A stretch of DNA of 64,000 nt from Chloroflexota bacterium (GTDB lineage: Bacteria > Chloroflexota > Anaerolineae > Aggregatilineales > Ch27), in NCBI GenBank assembly GCA_019873685.1, contig JAIOAT010000001.1:193523-257522 (forward strand), written 5' to 3'. Of the stretch, positions 38,041 to 45,810 are shown in pieces; positions within the stretch are counted from its first letter, which is position 1, and each line of letters starts with the position of its first letter. A program made the translations under genes and the position numbers. A model generated the notes under the pieces. That model was not told the DNA's origin, searched no databases, and was given only the letters and a program-made list of their open reading frames with translations.

Positions 38041-39417
38041 TTATGACTGACCAAGCCTGGCCTGCCATTGGTTGATCTGTGCAGATACGGTCTCTGGCGC
38101 TGCTCCGCCGACGGGGCGGCGCCGCGCTACCGCCTGATCGAAGTCAAAGACATCATACACATCCGGGCCAAATTGCAGCGCGATGGCCTGGTAGTCGGCC
38201 AGGGGCAGGGCGGAAAGTTTCACCCCAAGTGCTTCAGCGCGGCGGACGACCTGGCCGGTCAGATGATGCGCGTGGCGGAAGGGCACGCCCCTGGCTACGA
38301 GGTAATCGGCCAGGTCTGTGGCCAGCATGGCTTCGTCGAGCGCAGCGCGCATCCGCTCTGGATGCAGGGTCATCGAGGCAATCAGGGCGGTCAGAACAGG
38401 CAGGAGTAACATCAGGGTATCGTAGGCGTCAAAGAGCGGCTCTTTGTCTTCCTGGAGGTCCTTGTTGTAGCCGGAAGGTAGACCCTTGAGCGTGGTCAGC
38501 AGGCCGGCCAGATGGCCAATGATCCGGCCGGTCTTGCCGCGGGCCAGTTCCAGCGGATCGGGATTGCGCTTCTGAGGCATCAAGCTGCTGCCCGTGCTGT
38601 AGCGATCGTCCAGGGTGACAAAGCCAAAGCGCGGGTTGCTGTAGATGATCAGGTCCTCAGCCAGCCGGGAAAGATGGGTCATCAGCAGCGCAGCGGCATG
38701 CAGAAAGTCGGCCACGAAATCGCGATCGGAGACGGCGTCGAGGCTGTTGCTGCTGGCCTGTTGAAAGCCCAGCGCTACAGCCAGAGCGGTACGGTCGATG
38801 GGGTAGGGGGTTCCAGCCAGCGCCCCCGATCCCAGTGGGCACTGGCTGGCGGCGGCAGCTGCCGCCTGTCCCAGCCGATCCCAATCGCGCTCAAGCATGG
38901 CTACGGTGCTCAGCAGCCAGTGTGCTGCCGTGATCGGCTGGGCAGGTTGAAAGTGGGTCAGGCCGGGCATCACGCTGTGGACATGCCCGGCAGCCTGTGC
39001 CAGGAGGGCGCGTTGCAGATCACGGATGTGATCCAGCAGGGCGGGCGTAGCCTGCATGACCCAGAGGCGCAGGTCTGTCGCCACCTGATCGTTGCGGCTG
39101 CGGCCTGTGTGCAGTTTGCCGGCTACAGGACCAATCGCCTCGGTAAGCCAGCGTTCAACGGCGGTGTGGATGTCCTCATCACCGGGGGCGGGTACAAACT
39201 GCCCGGAGGCAAAAAGCCGGCGTACTCGCTCCAGCCCTTGCACGATGGCCTGATGCTCTTCGGAAGTCAGAATTGCTGCCCGGTGAAGCGCTCCGGCCCA
39301 TGCCTGGCTGGCGGTGATGTCAACGTCATAGAGCCGCCAGTCAAAGGGTAAGCTGTCGTTCAGCCGCCTTACCGCGTCATCGGTCGGATGCTGGAATACG
39401 CCGCCCCACAGTGTCAT
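38041..39417 (-). CDS. argH: Argininosuccinate lyase
   Basis: 458 aa, ATG 39417, 27 bases after the argG stop. Fumarase/aspartase superfamily: LWGGVFQHPTDDAVRRLNDSL at the start, DEDIHTAVERWL, HTGRSRNDQVATDLRLWV, THFQPAQPITAAHWLL, and the signature GSSLMPQKRNPDPLELARG. It splits argininosuccinate into arginine and fumarate, the last step of arginine synthesis. The YNKDLQEDKEPLFD stretch is conserved in the family. Co-transcribed with argG under the arg attenuator. Confidence 0.95.
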   Translation of the reverse strand: MTLWGGVFQHPTDDAVRRLNDSLPFDWRLYDVDITASQAWAGALHRAAILTSEEHQAIVQGLERVRRLFASGQFVPAPGDEDIHTAVERWLTEAIGPVAGKLHTGRSRNDQVATDLRLWVMQATPALLDHIRDLQRALLAQAAGHVHSVMPGLTHFQPAQPITAAHWLLSTVAMLERDWDRLGQAAAAAASQCPLGSGALAGTPYPIDRTALAVALGFQQASSNSLDAVSDRDFVADFLHAAALLMTHLSRLAEDLIIYSNPRFGFVTLDDRYSTGSSLMPQKRNPDPLELARGKTGRIIGHLAGLLTTLKGLPSGYNKDLQEDKEPLFDAYDTLMLLLPVLTALIASMTLHPERMRAALDEAMLATDLADYLVARGVPFRHAHHLTGQVVRRAEALGVKLSALPLADYQAIALQFGPDVYDVFDFDQAVARRRPVGGAAPETVSAQINQWQARLGQS

Positions 39418-39444
39418 GGCATTCCCTAACGTGATCAGTTGTTG

Positions 39445-40710
39445 CTAGTCGCGCTTGAACAGGGCATAGTCGGGTTGCGCATATTCGCTTGTCTTCCGGC
39501 CTTCGAGGGCCAGGAGCGCTTCGACTTTGAGCGGCAGCCCGAACAAGTTGATGAACCCTTCCGCATCAGTCTGATCGTAGATGTCCATTTGCCCGAATGA
39601 CGCATAGTCTTCCCGGTACAGGCTGAAGGGACTCTTGCGTCCGGCGATGATCACGTTGCCTTTGTACAGCTTGAGCCGCACTGTGCCGGTGACATTGCGC
39701 TGGGTCACCCGGACAAAGGCGTCCAGCGCTTCCCGGAGCTGGGTGTACCACTGGCCGTTATACACCAGTTCGGCGTACTTCACGGCGATAAAGTCCTTGA
39801 AGTGCATGGTGTACTTGTCGATGCAGATGCTTTCCAGGGCCTGGTGGGCCTTGTAGCAGAGCGTGCCGCCTGGAGTCTCATAGACGCCGCGGCTCTTCAT
39901 GCCGACCAGCCGGTTTTCGACCATATCGACACGGCCAATGCCGTGCTTGCCGCCCAGGGCATTGAGGCGCTCGAACAGTTCGACAGGGGGTAGCTTTTGG
40001 CCATTCAGACTGACAGGAACGCCCTTCTGGAAGCCAATCTCAATATACTCAGGTTCGTCGGGGGCTTCCTGAGGACTGGCTGTCAGCGCGTACATCTCTT
40101 CCTCAGGTTCATTCCAGGGGTCCTCCAGCGGACCGCCTTCGTGGCTCATATGAAAGAGGTTGCGGTCACGACTGTAGATGCTCTTGAGAGTCTGAGTAAT
40201 CGGCACGTTATGCGCCTGGGCATAGGCGATGGCGTCCTCACGGCTGCGGATATGCCATTCTCGCCATGGCGCAATGACTTTGAGCTTGGGATTCAGGGCC
40301 ATCGCGGTCAGTTCAAAGCGCACCTGATCGTTCCCTTTGCCGGTGCAGCCATGCGCGATGGCGTCTGCGCCTTCGACTTCCGCCACTTCCACCAAGCGCC
40401 TGGCGATCAAGGGGCGGGCCATTGAGGTGCCGAGGAGATAATCACGCTCGTAGACTGCACCGGCCTGCATAGTTGGAAAGACAAACTTGAGCAGGAACTC
40501 TTCCCGTAGATCGTCGAGGATGAGTTTGCTGGCGCCGGTCTTGCGGGCCTTTTCCTCCAACCCTTCGAGTTCCTCTCCCTGGCCGATGTTGCTGGTGTAG
40601 CAGATCACCTCGCAGTCATAGTTTTCGATCAGCCAGGGAACGATGATCGAGGTATCCAGACCGCCGCTATAGGCGAGCACGACCTTGTTGACCTTTTGCT
40701 GACCAGCCAT
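39445..40710 (-). CDS. argG: Argininosuccinate synthase
   Basis: 421 aa from ATG 40710, ten bases after AAGGAG; a GTG three codons earlier would overlap that site. The ATP pyrophosphatase loop [18 protein letters not shown] is near the N-terminus, followed by [31 protein letters not shown] and [24 protein letters not shown]. It joins citrulline and aspartate using ATP. The C-terminus is normal. It is the first structural gene behind the arginine-leader attenuator. Upstream arginine genes (argB, C, D, F, J) are not in this window. Confidence 0.96.
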   Translation of the reverse strand: MAGQQKVNKVVLAYSGGLDTSIIVPWLIENYDCEVICYTSNIGQGEELEGLEEKARKTGASKLILDDLREEFLLKFVFPTMQAGAVYERDYLLGTSMARPLIARRLVEVAEVEGADAIAHGCTGKGNDQVRFELTAMALNPKLKVIAPWREWHIRSREDAIAYAQAHNVPITQTLKSIYSRDRNLFHMSHEGGPLEDPWNEPEEEMYALTASPQEAPDEPEYIEIGFQKGVPVSLNGQKLPPVELFERLNALGGKHGIGRVDMVENRLVGMKSRGVYETPGGTLCYKAHQALESICIDKYTMHFKDFIAVKYAELVYNGQWYTQLREALDAFVRVTQRNVTGTVRLKLYKGNVIIAGRKSPFSLYREDYASFGQMDIYDQTDAEGFINLFGLPLKVEALLALEGRKTSEYAQPDYALFKRD

Positions 40711-40754
40711 GTTTTTCACGCTCCTTCGGGGAACACCCGGCTACGGCCCACACG

Positions 40755-40793
40755 AAAATGTCCCCAGACCTCTTGTTTTGGTCTGGGGACATT
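40755..40793 (-). terminator. Attenuator terminator before argG
   Basis: Perfect 14-base stem on the minus strand, AATGTCCCCAGACC (40793-40780) / GGTCTGGGGACATT (40770-40757), loop of 9, then TT to give a TTTT run. It ends about 45 bases before argG. The competing antiterminator pairing is TGGTCTGG in the leader (40869-40862) with CCAGACCA (40786-40779). Confidence 0.85.
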
Positions 40794-40838
40794 CAGAGCA
40801 CCTTCAGGAAATTCGGCGTCTGCGGCAGTCCGAGAATT

Positions 40839-40934
40839 TCAGCGCAAGCCAAAATTCTCCGCCAGACCAGTATGCGGTCGGCGGATACGACGGCGCAAAC
40901 GCGAGACGGACGAATCGACCCAGGCGATACTCAT
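40839..40934 (-). CDS. arg operon attenuation leader peptide
   Basis: 31 codons from ATG 40934 to TGA 40839. Codons 11-20 read SRLRRRIRRP, six arginines in eight codons (CGT, CGC, CGT, CGT, CGC, CGA), and the last codon is also Arg. The antiterminator arm lies at codons 22-25 and the terminator follows 46 bases after the stop. A -10 element ends seven bases before the ATG, so the mRNA probably begins at the start codon (leaderless). A three-codon frame MQS overlaps it as ATGA. By analogy with his/ilv leaders, arginine shortage would stall the ribosome and spare argGH from termination. The mechanism is inferred; the composition and pairing are seen. Confidence 0.8.
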   Translation of the reverse strand: MSIAWVDSSVSRLRRRIRRPHTGLAENFGLR

Positions 40935-40940
40935 GATTGC

Positions 40941-40970
40941 ATGATAGCGATACCTCAACACCAACGTCAA
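40941..40970 (-). promoter_or_regulatory. Promoter of the arg leader and argGH
   Basis: Minus-strand TTGACG (40970-40965), 18-base spacer, TATCAT (40946-40941), each five of six consensus bases. The predicted +1 is the A of the leader ATG at 40934, give or take a base or two. Confidence 0.7.
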
Positions 40971-41098
40971 CGGACAGTTTGACATGTTTGTTTACCGCTT
41001 TTCTTGGATGATCTGCCTAAACGCTGTGATACGGCTTAACGTTGTTGAAGAAGAGGAGGGTATGCTAGCATCAACACAGCCAGAGGAAGGGGGCCGCT

Positions 41099-41938
41099 GT
41101 GACCAGGAGAGTTGCTTTTCAGGGTATTCATGGCGCTTATTCCGAGCAGGCTATTCGGCAGCATTTCGGCGATGATGTGGAGACAGTGCCCTGCCGGACG
41201 TTCATCGAGTTGTTCCAGTGTATCGACTCGCAGCAGGCCGATCATGCTATCCTGCCGATTGAGAACGCCCAGGCGGGCACGGTTTCGCAGTCCTATGAGC
41301 TGTTGATGGAACACGACCTGCGCGTTCAGGGTGAGGTCATCCTTCACGTGCGCCATGCCTTGCTGGCCCCACCCGGCACGCGACTGGCTGATTTGCAGCG
41401 CGTGCGTTCTCACCCTCAGGCGCTGGCTCAGTGCGAGCAGTATCTGCGGCGATTCGGGCTAGAAGCGGAACCCTGGTATGACACCGCTGGTAGCGCGCGT
41501 GATCTCGCTGCCGCGCCGATCCCCGGCGTCGGGGCGATTGCCAGCCCGCTGGCCGCCGAGTTATATGGGCTGGAAGTGATTGAGCCGAATATTGAGGATG
41601 TGGCGCATAATTTCACGCGCTTCTTCATCCTGGGGATCGAGGATGCTGAACGGGCGGAGAGGAACAAGACTTCGCTGGTCTTTGCCACGCGCCACCGCCC
41701 TGCGGCGCTGTATGAGTGTCTGGGGGAATTCGCCCTGCGTGGCATCAACCTGACCAAGATCGAGTCCCGGCCACGGCGCAACAGACCCTGGGAGTACGTC
41801 TTTTACCTGGATTTTGAGGGGCACTGGAAGGACCCGGTCTGCGAAGCGGCGCTGGTCGCCCTGCTACGGCGTGCCTCATTTGTGAAGATGCTGGGTTCCT
41901 ATCCTGCTGCAGACTCGCCAATTGTTGAGACACCATAG
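41099..41938 (+). CDS. pheA: Prephenate dehydratase
   Basis: 279 aa from GTG 41099, preceded by GAGGAAGGGGG. Monofunctional enzyme: [16 protein letters not shown] opens the catalytic domain, with [17 protein letters not shown] and the catalytic Thr region near [16 protein letters not shown] followed by [10 protein letters not shown]-terminal ACT domain ([21 protein letters not shown], then the ESRP motif with [17 protein letters not shown]) binds phenylalanine for feedback inhibition. It makes phenylpyruvate from prephenate. asd follows 11 bases downstream. A 389-base region separates it from argG; most of this holds the arg leader, and no phe attenuator was found. Confidence 0.93.
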   Translation: MTRRVAFQGIHGAYSEQAIRQHFGDDVETVPCRTFIELFQCIDSQQADHAILPIENAQAGTVSQSYELLMEHDLRVQGEVILHVRHALLAPPGTRLADLQRVRSHPQALAQCEQYLRRFGLEAEPWYDTAGSARDLAAAPIPGVGAIASPLAAELYGLEVIEPNIEDVAHNFTRFFILGIEDAERAERNKTSLVFATRHRPAALYECLGEFALRGINLTKIESRPRRNRPWEYVFYLDFEGHWKDPVCEAALVALLRRASFVKMLGSYPAADSPIVETP

Positions 41939-41949
41939 GAGCAACCGAC

Positions 41950-43011
41950 ATGGCCAGGGTCAATGTCGCTATTCTGGGCGCAACCGGCGCGGTGGGACAA
42001 CGATTCATTCAGTTGCTGGAAAATCACCCCTGGATGCGGGTGACGGCGGTGATTGCCTCAGATCGGAGTGCGGGAAAATCATATGCCGAGGCGACCAGGT
42101 GGGTGCTTGCCGGGACGCCGCCCGCTGACGTGGCTGCTTTGCCTGTTTTGCCGCTTGACGCCGACCCGGATACGCCGCTGATCTTCTCGGCTCTTCCCGC
42201 CGAGGTCGCTATGGAACGCGAACTTGAACTGGCTGCAGCCGGTTATGTCGTGTGTTCCAATGTAAAGTCGCATCGCATGGCTGACGACGTGCCGCTGCTG
42301 ATTCCCGAAGTCAATGCTGATCATCTGGGACTGATCGATGTGCAACGTCGGCGTAGAGGGTGGAGCACAGGGGCGCTAGTGACCAGCCCTAACTGCACCA
42401 CAACGCCGGTGGTGATGGCGCTGGCTCCGCTGAAGCCGTTCGGGATCAGCCGGATCAGCGCGGTGAGTATGCAGGCAATCAGCGGGGCGGGGTATCCTGG
42501 TGTTGCTTCCCTGGATATCTTTGACAATGTCATCCCCTATATTCCGGGCGAGGAAGAAAAGCTGGAGACTGAGTCGCGCAAGATGCTTGGCGATCTGGAC
42601 GGCGAACGGATCGCCTGGTTGGCAGCGACAGTCAGCGCGCAGTGTCATCGCGTGCCTGTGCTGGATGGTCATACGGTTGCTGTATCGGTGGCTCTTGACC
42701 AACAGCCTGAACTTTCGGCAATTCGAGAGGCGTGGGAGAGCTTCACCGGGCCGGAAGTGGTTCGGGACCTGCCCAGCGCCCCCCAGAAACCGCTGGTGGT
42801 TTGCGACGCGCCGGATCGTCCCCAGCCCCGCCGGGATCGCGACGCCGGGAATGGGATGAGTGCAGTCATCGGGCGCCTGCGTCCGTGCCCGGTGCTGGGA
42901 TACAAGTTTGTCACCATGGCGCACAATACCGTGCGCGGAGCAGCGGGCGGCGCTATTCTGAATGCGGAACTGCTAATTGCGCAGGGCTACCTGACAGGTG
43001 TCACGGTCTAG
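41950..43011 (+). CDS. asd: Aspartate-semialdehyde dehydrogenase (archaeal/eukaryotic type)
   Basis: 353 aa, ATG 41950 with AGGAG nine bases upstream. N-terminal NADP motif VAILGATGAVGQRFIQLLE, VCSNVKSHRMADDVPLLIPEVN, and the catalytic cysteine in TSPNCTTTPVVMAL. The pattern (SAVSMQAISGAGYPGV, NVIPYIPGEEEKLETE, SAQCHRVPVLDGHT) matches the branch typical of archaea, fungi and some bacteria rather than the E. coli type. It reduces aspartyl phosphate for lysine, threonine and methionine. Paired with pheA in one transcript; the his promoter begins 16 bases after its stop. Confidence 0.93.
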   Translation: MARVNVAILGATGAVGQRFIQLLENHPWMRVTAVIASDRSAGKSYAEATRWVLAGTPPADVAALPVLPLDADPDTPLIFSALPAEVAMERELELAAAGYVVCSNVKSHRMADDVPLLIPEVNADHLGLIDVQRRRRGWSTGALVTSPNCTTTPVVMALAPLKPFGISRISAVSMQAISGAGYPGVASLDIFDNVIPYIPGEEEKLETESRKMLGDLDGERIAWLAATVSAQCHRVPVLDGHTVAVSVALDQQPELSAIREAWESFTGPEVVRDLPSAPQKPLVVCDAPDRPQPRRDRDAGNGMSAVIGRLRPCPVLGYKFVTMAHNTVRGAAGGAILNAELLIAQGYLTGVTV

Positions 43012-43026
43012 CGTGACAGTCGCGTG

Positions 43027-43055
43027 TTGACATGGCCGGCGGTAGCCGCTAGACT
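43027..43055 (+). promoter_or_regulatory. Promoter of the his leader and hisD
   Basis: TTGACA (43027-43032), 17-base spacer, TAGACT (43050-43055). Predicted start near 43062, about 45 bases before the leader ATG. Confidence 0.7.
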
Positions 43056-43106
43056 GCGTGGTGTCCCGTGGCAATAGCCTGTCTACTGCTTATTCGGGGG
43101 AGAACA

Positions 43107-43202
43107 ATGTACAAGGCGGGTAACGGTCTGGTTGTCTGCATTGCTGGTGTGAATCACCATCATCACCGTATTCCTAACCGGTCAGACCCCGCTGTCAGGT
43201 AG
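43107..43202 (+). CDS. his attenuation leader peptide
   Basis: 31 codons, ATG 43107 with GGGGGAG five bases upstream, stop TAG 43200. Codons 17-20 are four consecutive histidines (CAC CAT CAT CAC), the hallmark of his leaders. A small hairpin TGGTG/CACCA straddles the first His codon. Codons 27-29 (GACCCCGCT, 43185-43193) can pair, with two G-U pairs, to GGTGGGGTC (43228-43236) in the terminator arm and loop, acting as antiterminator. Terminator follows 20 bases after the stop and hisD 71 bases after it. The reading frame and terminator are seen; the control is by analogy with enterobacterial his attenuation. Confidence 0.92.
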   Translation: MYKAGNGLVVCIAGVNHHHHRIPNRSDPAVR

Positions 43203-43222
43203 GGCTTTGGGCAGGTATTGGG

Positions 43223-43252
43223 AGCGCGGTGGGGTCATCCACCGCGCTTTTT
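43223..43252 (+). terminator. Attenuator terminator before hisD
   Basis: Perfect 10-base stem AGCGCGGTGG (43223-43232) / CCACCGCGCT (43239-43248), loop GGTCAT, then a TTTTT run. It ends 21 bases before hisD. Confidence 0.93.
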
Positions 43253-43273
43253 GTATTGAAAGGTACAAGACAG

Positions 43274-44584
43274 ATGGCGATCAAGGTTCGAGAACTGGCC
43301 AGTACCCCGCCTGATGAACTGGCCCGGATCATGCGGCGGGCTGAGCAGGACATCACCGATCTTCTACCGGTAGCCGAGGAGGTTATCCAGCGCGTCCGGC
43401 AGGAAGGAGATGACGCGGTCGTTGCCTACACGCGGAAGTTCGATGCGCCGGAATTCACTGTCAAACAGCTCAAAGCCGCTGATGACGATTTTACGGCGGC
43501 GCGCGAACGTCTTGCGGAAGATGTCAAGGCGGCGATCATGCAGGCGTATGCCAACATCCGGCGCTTCCATGAAGCGCAGATGCCTGAACCGATGTGGTTC
43601 ACCGAGGTCATGCCAGGCGTTATGGCCGGGGAGAAGATCACACCGGTGGCTAGTGTCGGGCTGTATGTGCCGCGTGGCAAAGGCGCGTTCCCGTCAGTGA
43701 TGTTGATGCTGGCAGTCCCGGCGGTAGTGGCGGGTGTCGAGCGTGTGGTCGTGGTCACGCCGCCTGGGCCGGACGGCAAGGTGGATGATGCCTCGCTCTT
43801 TGCGGCGGAGGTCTGTGGCGTCAAAGAAGTCTACGCGGTTGGTGGGATGCAGGCGATTGCTGCGCTTGCCTATGGCACGGCGACAATCCCAAAGGTCGCC
43901 AAAGTCATCGGCCCTGGCAGCAGCTATGTGTCTGCTGCCAAGCGCCTGCTGTACGGCGTGATGGACGTGGGCACACCGGCTGGCCCCAGCGAGTCAATCA
44001 TCCTTGCTGATGAGACAGCGGATCCCCGGATCATCGCGGTTGATCTGCTGGTGGAAGCGGAGCACGGGCCAGACTCAGCGGCGCTGCTCGTGACTCACAG
44101 TCGCGCAGTCGCCGAGCAGGTGGAACGGCTCCTGCCAGAGCTGATCAACGCTCTGCCGGAATGGCGACGCAAGTTCGTCGAGACCGTGCTGGGCGGCTAC
44201 GGTGGGATCATGATCACCGAGAGCCTTGAGGAGTCGATTCGCTTCACCAATGACTATGCTCCGGAGCATCTGGAGATTCTGACTTGGGAGCCATTTGTGA
44301 CCCTGCAGAAGATCAGGAACGCTGGCGAAATCCTGCTGGGACCTTATACGCCCATCCCGATCAGCAACTACTGCCTGGGGCTGAATGCCATTCTGCCGAC
44401 CGGAAGCTTTGCGCGGTCTTTCTCGGCGGTAGGGGTGTACGATTTTCTCAAGCGCAGCGGGGTAGGGTATCTGTCGCGGGAGGGTTACGATGCCCTCAAG
44501 GCGACAACGGCTACTCTGGCTGATTACGAAGGATTCCCGGCGCACGCCCAGGCGGTGCGTCAGCGGGAGGTCTGGTGGAAGTAG
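43274..44584 (+). CDS. hisD: Histidinol dehydrogenase
   Basis: 436 aa from ATG 43274; an in-frame GTG/ATG upstream lies inside the terminator. Family marks: FDAPEFTVKQL, LYVPRGKGAFPSVMLML, VYAVGGMQAIAALAYGTATIPKVAKVIGPGSSYV, GTPAGPSESIILAD, VEAEHGPDSAALLVT, and catalytic Glu-His in NDYAPEHLEIL. It oxidises histidinol to histidine in two NAD-dependent steps with Zn. First gene after the his attenuator; a kinase-like gene overlaps its end by ten bases. Confidence 0.95.
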   Translation: MAIKVRELASTPPDELARIMRRAEQDITDLLPVAEEVIQRVRQEGDDAVVAYTRKFDAPEFTVKQLKAADDDFTAARERLAEDVKAAIMQAYANIRRFHEAQMPEPMWFTEVMPGVMAGEKITPVASVGLYVPRGKGAFPSVMLMLAVPAVVAGVERVVVVTPPGPDGKVDDASLFAAEVCGVKEVYAVGGMQAIAALAYGTATIPKVAKVIGPGSSYVSAAKRLLYGVMDVGTPAGPSESIILADETADPRIIAVDLLVEAEHGPDSAALLVTHSRAVAEQVERLLPELINALPEWRRKFVETVLGGYGGIMITESLEESIRFTNDYAPEHLEILTWEPFVTLQKIRNAGEILLGPYTPIPISNYCLGLNAILPTGSFARSFSAVGVYDFLKRSGVGYLSREGYDALKATTATLADYEGFPAHAQAVRQREVWWK

Positions 44585-45810
44585 ATATCCTGCAGGCAGT
44601 CCAGCGCCTGCAATTCACGGATCGAGAGGCCGCGCAGGCCATGCTCCGCCGCTTCGTCCAGGAGGTCTTTCAGCTGGATGTGGTAGCTGTGGAATTGCGG
44701 CCTCTCGCCGTGTCCCTGAATTCCTTCAACGGCTTCGTTGCACTGCGCGATGGCCGCCGGCTGTTCTTTAAGTCGCATGTTGAGCCGGGGAGCGTGATTG
44801 CGGAGTACTACAACAGCGATCTCCTGCGGCAGGCCGGATATCCAGTGGTTATGCCCGTGCTGGCTTCGACAGCGCCGGGCCGCCAGATGCTGCTGTATGA
44901 GGTTATTGAAGATGAGTCCCTGTTTGATGCGGCGTGGGCGGTTGAATGCGGGCAGGCTGCACCGGCGAGCTTCGAGCGGTTACGCCAGGCTCAGCAGACC
45001 TGTGACGATCAGCTTCTGGACGTCTACGTGCGAACGCTGACCTGGCAGGATGCGGCAACCCATGCCCGCCAGCCGGTGCACCAGCTGTTCTACCACCGCC
45101 TGACCGGGGGACGGCTGGACAACTTCTATGGGCCGGGGACAGCGATTACACTGCCTGGCGTGCGGCAAGCGGCCCTTGCCATCGTGCGGCGGGTGCAGTG
45201 GACGATCAATGGCGTCGCTTTCAAGGACACGCTGGATGACATCATTGTGCGCGCCAGCACGCTTCTGGCGCCGGAGCGCGACGGTCCGGCAGTGGTCGGG
45301 CATGGTGACGCCCACAATGGCAACCTGTTCTTGCGTGGCAGCGACCTGGTCTACTTCGATCCGGCGTTTGCCGGACGGCACGATCCCTTGCTGGACCTGG
45401 TCAAGCCGCTGTATCACAACGTTCATGCGATGTGGATGTACTTCCCCCAGCGTTGGGCGCAGCAGAACAAAATCTCACTGGCAAGGAAAGAGCACGAGTT
45501 CGTGGTGACCTATCCCGACCGCCTGCCGGCCATCCGGGAGATGTTCTGGCAGAGCAAGACGGAGCGCGTGTTGATTCCGCTGTTGCAGGAGTTGCGCAAG
45601 CGTGGCTGGTTGCGTTCTGATTGGCGGGCTTACCTGCAAGCGGCGCTGGCGTGTTGCCCGCTGCTGACGATGAATCTGGCGGATGGCCAGCGGTTTCCTC
45701 CGCCAGCGGCGCTGCTGGGGCTGGCTCAGGTGATCGAGATGGGTGGGCGCTCTTATGCTGGCGACAGCAGGGTGGAGCGGTGGCTGGATAGCGTGGAGGC
45801 CGCGCTGTGA
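44575..45810 (+). CDS. APH-like phosphotransferase, co-translated with hisD
   Basis: 411 aa from GTG 44575, overlapping hisD by ten bases. Aminoglycoside-phosphotransferase/protein-kinase fold: probable ATP Lys66 in RRLFFKSHVEP, catalytic loop GHGDAHNGNLFL (H243, D245, N250) and metal-binding D262 in VYFDPAFAGRHDP. A middle insertion (residues 150-215) is helical and family-specific. Small-molecule substrate unknown; members include choline, homoserine and sugar kinases. It overlaps the HAD gene by four bases as well, so hisD, this gene and the HAD gene are one tightly coupled unit under histidine control. Antibiotic resistance is unlikely given the setting. Confidence 0.75.
   Translation: MEVDILQAVQRLQFTDREAAQAMLRRFVQEVFQLDVVAVELRPLAVSLNSFNGFVALRDGRRLFFKSHVEPGSVIAEYYNSDLLRQAGYPVVMPVLASTAPGRQMLLYEVIEDESLFDAAWAVECGQAAPASFERLRQAQQTCDDQLLDVYVRTLTWQDAATHARQPVHQLFYHRLTGGRLDNFYGPGTAITLPGVRQAALAIVRRVQWTINGVAFKDTLDDIIVRASTLLAPERDGPAVVGHGDAHNGNLFLRGSDLVYFDPAFAGRHDPLLDLVKPLYHNVHAMWMYFPQRWAQQNKISLARKEHEFVVTYPDRLPAIREMFWQSKTERVLIPLLQELRKRGWLRSDWRAYLQAALACCPLLTMNLADGQRFPPPAALLGLAQVIEMGGRSYAGDSRVERWLDSVEAAL

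Noticed and set aside
40757-40793. REP-like mobile repeat instead of a terminator
   Set aside because: Only one copy in the window, T-run on the argG side, and complementarity with the arginine leader fit an attenuator better.
40984-41175. Frame beginning MFVYRFSWM upstream of pheA, rich in Phe/Tyr/Trp at its start, as a phenylalanine leader peptide
   Set aside because: No terminator or competing hairpin lies between it and pheA, the frame runs on into pheA, and its ATG overlaps a TTGACA sequence.
44575-45810. Aminoglycoside resistance gene
   Set aside because: Only the general APH fold is supported; overlap with hisD and a HAD gene under his control points to metabolism.
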